64,000 nucleotides of DNA from a candidate division CSSED10-310 bacterium (GTDB lineage Bacteria; CSSED10-310; JAFGJC01): contig JAFGLW010000024.1 of the NCBI GenBank assembly GCA_016927905.1, positions 81,950-145,949 on the forward strand, in the 5' to 3' direction. A model generated the notes under the pieces. It saw only the letters and a program-made list of their open reading frames with translations. It was not told where the DNA came from and searched no databases. The position numbers and the translations under genes were made by a program. Shown here piece by piece: positions 60,614-64,000 of this stretch; within the stretch, counting starts at the first letter, position 1; each line of letters begins with the position of its first letter.

Positions 60614-61593
60614 CTGCCACCACCCGGTTTTTCCTTTTCCCTGCGCATGGCATCCGCTTCTATGCCGGTGATTTGGACGAAAATGTCTTCGAGTGACGGC
60701 TGGATCCTGCGGGCTTCTTTCACCTCGGCTCCCTGATCTTCCAGGTAACGGACCAGGAGTCCGACACGAATGGATTCATCCGCCTCCGCGCGAATCATGC
60801 AGGGACCCGGGAGGCTGAAATCCAAGCCTGGAAATGTGTCGATAAGCCTATCCTTGATATCGTTGACCGCGTTTGCGAAAGAGAATAGGGCGACATGTTT
60901 CGCCTGGATCGGTTGAATGAGATTCGCGACCGTGTCGATTCTGACGATCCGGCCGGATACGATAAATGCGATGCGGTCGCAAAGCCGCTCCGCTTCTTCG
61001 ATGTAGTGAGTGGTCAAAAAAATGGTTGTGCCGGCATGATTCAGATCGGCAATGATTTGCCTGAGCTGCCGTGCGCTGGCTACATCGATGCCGGTTGTGG
61101 GTTCATCGAGAAACAGGATTTCCGGCTTATGGATGATTCCGGCGGCGATGGTGAGTTTGCGTTTCATTCCCCTGGAATAACCGCCGAATCGGCGATTGGC
61201 AGCTTTGGATAAATCGAAAGTGTCCAGCAGTTTCCCGGCTCGATCCCGGCGCTGTGGTTTACCGATACCGTACAGCGCGGCGCAGAAGCACAGATTCTCA
61301 AATCCGGTCAGCTCGGGATACAGATTGCTTTCGTCCGGAACGACACCGATCAGATGCTGGGCCGCTCTCGGTCTGTTCGTACAGTCGATGTCACAGATTT
61401 GAATCATACCGGAATCGGGACACGCAAGCCCCGTGAGCATGTTGATGGTCGTGGTCTTGCCTGCACCGTTGGGACCCAGAAATCCAAAAAGCTCCCCAGA
61501 TCGCACACGGAACGTGACATCGTCAACGGCTACTATATCGTCGAAACGCTTAACCAGGCTGGACACCGCGATTGCGGATTTATCCTTCAGCAT
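60610..61593 (-). CDS. ABC exporter ATP-binding protein
   Basis: The 327-residue ATPase has Walker A GFLGPNGAGKTTTINML, the signature YSRGMKRKLTIAAGI in place of LSGGQ (usual in DrrA-like exporters), Walker B ILFLDEPTTGID and the switch His TTHYIEEAERL. A C-terminal extension of about 100 residues is typical of DrrA/CcmA-like subunits. Its ATG overlaps the stop of the Cys-rich small gene, and its stop overlaps the permease start. Confidence 0.95.
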   Translation of the reverse strand: MLKDKSAIAVSSLVKRFDDIVAVDDVTFRVRSGELFGFLGPNGAGKTTTINMLTGLACPDSGMIQICDIDCTNRPRAAQHLIGVVPDESNLYPELTGFENLCFCAALYGIGKPQRRDRAGKLLDTFDLSKAANRRFGGYSRGMKRKLTIAAGIIHKPEILFLDEPTTGIDVASARQLRQIIADLNHAGTTIFLTTHYIEEAERLCDRIAFIVSGRIVRIDTVANLIQPIQAKHVALFSFANAVNDIKDRLIDTFPGLDFSLPGPCMIRAEADESIRVGLLVRYLEDQGAEVKEARRIQPSLEDIFVQITGIEADAMRREKEKPGGGR

Positions 61594-61760
61594 CGCGGAC
61601 TTTCATGATTGTCCTCTTTGCGGATGTCTGTTTTGACCGGTTGGGCACAGGGATGCCTTTTGATGGTTCCGTGACACATCCTGATCTGCTCCGGAGAGCA
61701 GTTCTGGGGCTTGCTCTTCAGTTGTCCCGGTTTTTGACAGCATTTGTCTTTATCACACAT
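61587..61760 (-). CDS. Cys-rich 57-residue small protein (not in ORF track)
   Basis: I read this ORF directly. ATG at 61760 follows a strong AAGGAG; 57 codons later its TGA overlaps the ATPase start codon region (CGATGCTGA). It begins MCDKDKCC, contains CSPEQIRMCHG and HPC, and ends in Cys, giving seven Cys and several His in 57 residues. That composition suggests metal or metalloid binding. The CSPEQIRxCHG....HPC pattern recalls unnamed small proteins I have seen beside ArsR regulators. Position between arsR and an exporter suggests a chaperone or sensor for the exported ligand, but this is inference. Confidence 0.8.
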   Translation of the reverse strand: MCDKDKCCQKPGQLKSKPQNCSPEQIRMCHGTIKRHPCAQPVKTDIRKEDNHESPRC

Positions 61761-61772
61761 GGTCGATCTCCT

Positions 61773-62060
61773 TCAGTTATCTTTTTCAAGCAGGTTCTGG
61801 GTCGTTTCACTCCAATCAGCCAGGGTTTTCTCATTGATCCTGTAATGGACGAAGTATCCTTTTTTATCCGCTATGACAATATCGGCATCGCGAAGAATGC
61901 GCAGATGCTGGGAAACGGCCGCCGCTGAAATTTCAAGCGCATGGGCCAGTGCGTTGACACAGAGCGGCCGGTTTTTCAGCAGCATGATCATCCGGATGCG
62001 CGTGCCGACTGAAAGAATCTTGAAGATGCGGGCTTGTTTCTCTGTGTCGTTCAAGGTCAT
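61773..62060 (-). CDS. ArsR/SmtB-family regulator
   Basis: The 95-residue winged-helix protein has the ArsR fold: SVGTRIRMIMLLKNRPLCVN, the recognition helix AAVSQHLRILRDADIVI and the wing KKGYFVHYRI. Only one Cys is present (PLCVN), so the classical ELCVCDL arsenic site is absent. It probably represses its own operon from the palindrome at 62085-62096. The Cys-rich small gene starts 12 bases downstream. Confidence 0.93.
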   Translation of the reverse strand: MTLNDTEKQARIFKILSVGTRIRMIMLLKNRPLCVNALAHALEISAAAVSQHLRILRDADIVIADKKGYFVHYRINEKTLADWSETTQNLLEKDN

Positions 62061-62084
62061 CGCTCTGATTAAGCAATTACGCAG

Positions 62085-62096
62085 ATACTTTAGTAT
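62085..62096. promoter_or_regulatory. Candidate ArsR operator
   Basis: ATACT-TT-AGTAT is a perfect 5-2-5 inverted repeat that covers the -10 box of the arsR promoter, the expected position for autorepression. Confidence 0.55.
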
Positions 62097-62115
62097 TAAG
62101 TGTCGACTCTGTCAA
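62087..62115 (-). promoter_or_regulatory. Sigma-70 promoter of the arsR operon
   Basis: On the minus strand a perfect TTGACA is followed after 17 bases by TAAAGT. The -35 overlaps the SulP stop codon, so arsR has its own promoter rather than depending on sulP. Confidence 0.6.
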
Positions 62116-63800
62116 TTAAATTGCCGTTTGGTCTGATCCGTTCTTTTAATCTGGGTTTCCCGGGATTCAATCCGTTTCAGCACCTGGGGTATCGTTCGAT
62201 ACCCGAAATCCTTCCCGGTGCTGTCCCGCCAACCGGCTCGTTTAAACAAGTCCCGCACCGATCCGCGCATTTCGGCAAAGGCGAAATCAATGCCCCGGGT
62301 GTCATAACTCAGCATCAATTCCCACAACACCTTGATGCCAACGGCATCCATATTGTTTACGCTGGACAGATCAAACAGAACATATTTGACATCGGGGTGA
62401 TCCGCTATCCTGTCCCGAACCCAATCTTCTACAAATCCGGCATTGGCAAAAAACAGGGGACCATCCACCCGCAGCATCAGAATTTTCGGGATCGTTTTCG
62501 CTGCCGGAAAACGCTGGATACTCATATAAGCGTCCACCTGCTCCAGATACCCCAACTCCGCGATTTTCGGATGCGCGCTCCGCCAGAGGAACAACAACAG
62601 CGAAAGAACAACCCCGCCCAGAATGCCCTTTTCCGCACTCAAGACCAATGTCATGGAAAATGTCACCAGCAGTATCAGGCAGTCCAGCCGGTCCACTTTC
62701 ATCAGATAAAGCAGTTCCCTGACGTCAATCATCTTCACCGCTGCAGTGATGATCATGGCCGCCAGCACCGCCACCGGCATATGGTAAAGCAGCGGTGCCA
62801 ACAAAACCAAAGTCAGCACAACAGCCATGGCGGTCACGACTGACGCGACTTGTGTCCGGGCCCCGGCCTGATGATTCACCATGGTTCTAGCCGGGCTGGC
62901 ACTCACCGGACAGGAAGACAAGAACGCCCCGATCACATTTGCCAGTCCAAGCCCCAGAAACTCCCGGTTCGCATTCACCTTGTATTTTCCCCGGGAGGCC
63001 AGCGTTTTCGACATTGCTATGGATACCATATAGCCCGTGATCACAATGGATGTCGCCGTCGGGATCAGCATGTTCAGTTTCTGGCATGTCACGATGGGTA
63101 TGGTGAACAGCGGCAGCCCCAAAGGCACTTCTCCAACCACCGCCAGCCCCTTCTGTTCCAGCTGAAAAAAATATGCGGCCAGCGTACCCGCCACTGCGCA
63201 GACCAGCGGCATCGGTATCTTCGGAAATAGTTTCTGCACGCCGATCAATGCAATGAGAGCTATCAGACCGAATGTCAGCGTCAGCCAATGAACATCCCCC
63301 ATCCGCTGTACGCTGCTCAGCGCCATTCCCGGCACATTTCTGCTGCCGTCACAGATTGTCTGCAGTCCCAGGACACAACCTGCCTGAGTGACAATAATGA
63401 TAACCGCCGCAGCGGAAATGAATCCACTGAGCACGGCCTGGGATACAAAATTGGTCAGAAATCCCATCCGCAGGATTCCAAGAATCACCTGCGCAGCACC
63501 TGTCATCAACGTCAAAAGAATCACCCAGTCCAGGTACTCCGGACTGCCAGGCGGTGCGAGCCGGGAACACCCGACGAAAATCAGAAGTGAAAGGATCGCC
63601 ACCGGCCCGATCGACAGTTGTCTCGAACTGCCGAAAAAAGCATATACCAGCAATGGAACCACCGACGAATACAACCCCACGACCGGGGGCAATCCAGCCA
63701 GCATGGCGTACGCCATGGACTGAGGCACAACCAGCACGGCCACCGTCAATCCGGCGGAAACATCGGATCGAAACCAATCCCGGTTGTATTCCTTAAACAT
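62112..63800 (-). CDS. SulP-family anion transporter with STAS domain
   Basis: The 562-residue protein is a SLC26/SulP transporter. The N-terminal RSDVSAGLTVAVLVVPQSMA and YAMLAGLPPVVGLYSS are family signatures. About 12-14 membrane segments follow, and residues about 440-545 form a STAS domain (KYVLFDLSSVNNMDAVGIKV). It could carry sulfate, bicarbonate or another anion. The start has a weak Shine-Dalgarno. It lies upstream of the ArsR operon on the same strand but that operon has its own promoter. Confidence 0.92.
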   Translation of the reverse strand: MFKEYNRDWFRSDVSAGLTVAVLVVPQSMAYAMLAGLPPVVGLYSSVVPLLVYAFFGSSRQLSIGPVAILSLLIFVGCSRLAPPGSPEYLDWVILLTLMTGAAQVILGILRMGFLTNFVSQAVLSGFISAAAVIIIVTQAGCVLGLQTICDGSRNVPGMALSSVQRMGDVHWLTLTFGLIALIALIGVQKLFPKIPMPLVCAVAGTLAAYFFQLEQKGLAVVGEVPLGLPLFTIPIVTCQKLNMLIPTATSIVITGYMVSIAMSKTLASRGKYKVNANREFLGLGLANVIGAFLSSCPVSASPARTMVNHQAGARTQVASVVTAMAVVLTLVLLAPLLYHMPVAVLAAMIITAAVKMIDVRELLYLMKVDRLDCLILLVTFSMTLVLSAEKGILGGVVLSLLLFLWRSAHPKIAELGYLEQVDAYMSIQRFPAAKTIPKILMLRVDGPLFFANAGFVEDWVRDRIADHPDVKYVLFDLSSVNNMDAVGIKVLWELMLSYDTRGIDFAFAEMRGSVRDLFKRAGWRDSTGKDFGYRTIPQVLKRIESRETQIKRTDQTKRQFN

Positions 63801-63896
63801 AAAACCACCCGAAGCGGAAAATTTCCCAGCCGGTCAGTTCTCCCATAATTGAAACCGGTTCACATACCATGTCCTTCCCCTTCGGAATGTGCAAAT

Positions 63897-64000
63897 TGGG
63901 GTCAAGTCTGCTCTTGCCTCTTGGAAACTTGAGCTGATTCTGTTGCATCAGCCGATCGAAGAATACTGGAAAACAAGAGTCAAGAACAGACTTGACCCCA
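63897..64000. repeat. 27-bp near-perfect inverted repeat at window end
   Basis: The arms at 63897-63923 and 63974-64000 match at 25 of 27 positions (TGGGGTCAAGTCTG...) with a 50-base spacer. The window ends exactly at the outer edge of the right arm. The GGGGTCAAG outer sequence resembles the palindromic repeats near REP-associated (Y1) transposases. No transposase is visible here, so the element may continue beyond the window. Confidence 0.6.

Noticed and set aside
62100-62843. 247-residue + strand ORF
   Set aside because: It is antisense to the SulP STAS region and rich in His/Gln typical of reversed frames.

Overview
This is a gene-dense bacterial window, mid-50s % GC by eye, from an organism I cannot place. 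It has no rRNA or ribosomal-protein genes. Lipoprotein signals, RicT, GerMN, HspR, Lon, ClpP and trigger factor show it is a bacterium. The Agl23-like and 'YYY' (DUF2298) membrane enzymes are families best known from Chloroflexota and archaea. No gene-free stretch exceeds about 300 bases: the longest are the divergent gaps 7692-7980 (promoter-like) and 58079-58353 (nothing recognised). I found no transposase, phage gene or CRISPR array.

Layout. Positions 1-5320 (+) hold a probable operon: a partial membrane protein, a DUF4388/GspG-like fusion, an SPFH lipoprotein, YjbQ, an HspR-like MerR regulator, a sigma-70 factor and a PfkB kinase. It converges on lon (5286-7691, -). Positions 7981-9518 (+) are tmk-ricT. 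Positions 9537-13140 (-) are a membrane-embedded spermidine-synthase-like protein followed by murF. Positions 13215-15542 (+) are an amidase, a GerMN protein and rdgB. Five tRNAs (Pro, Arg, His, Arg, Leu) follow at 15589-16083, then tig, clpP and engB; larB and folD lie on the other strand.

Positions 20461-52291, and again 55392-59859, form a very large surface-glycan or glycoprotein island. It has eight multi-pass GT-C/PMT/DUF2298-type membrane proteins, four GT2 polyprenyl-phosphate-sugar-synthase-like enzymes, two GT4 enzymes, a Wzx-like flippase, two alkaline-phosphatase-fold 'sulfatases' without the formylglycine motif, three SAM methyltransferases and an SGNH hydrolase. TatA and a TPR Ser/Thr kinase sit between the two parts. 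The expected logic is that GT2 enzymes charge polyprenyl phosphate, GT4 enzymes build the glycan, the flippase moves it, and the GT-C enzymes and phosphotransferase-like enzymes work outside the membrane.

The outstanding feature is one six-bladed NHL propeller cassette, with the same unusual blades 3 and 5, fused to four different enzymes: an Agl23-like GT, a PMT+DUF2298 double protein, a PMT-type GT (N-terminal, behind a signal sequence) and a sulfatase-fold protein. I regard this as the candidate undescribed system.

Positions 59876-62115 (-) hold an ArsR-controlled operon that includes a 57-residue Cys-rich small protein missed by the ORF track and an ABC-2 exporter. A SulP transporter (62112-63800) lies beyond it. 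The window ends in a 27-bp near-perfect inverted repeat.
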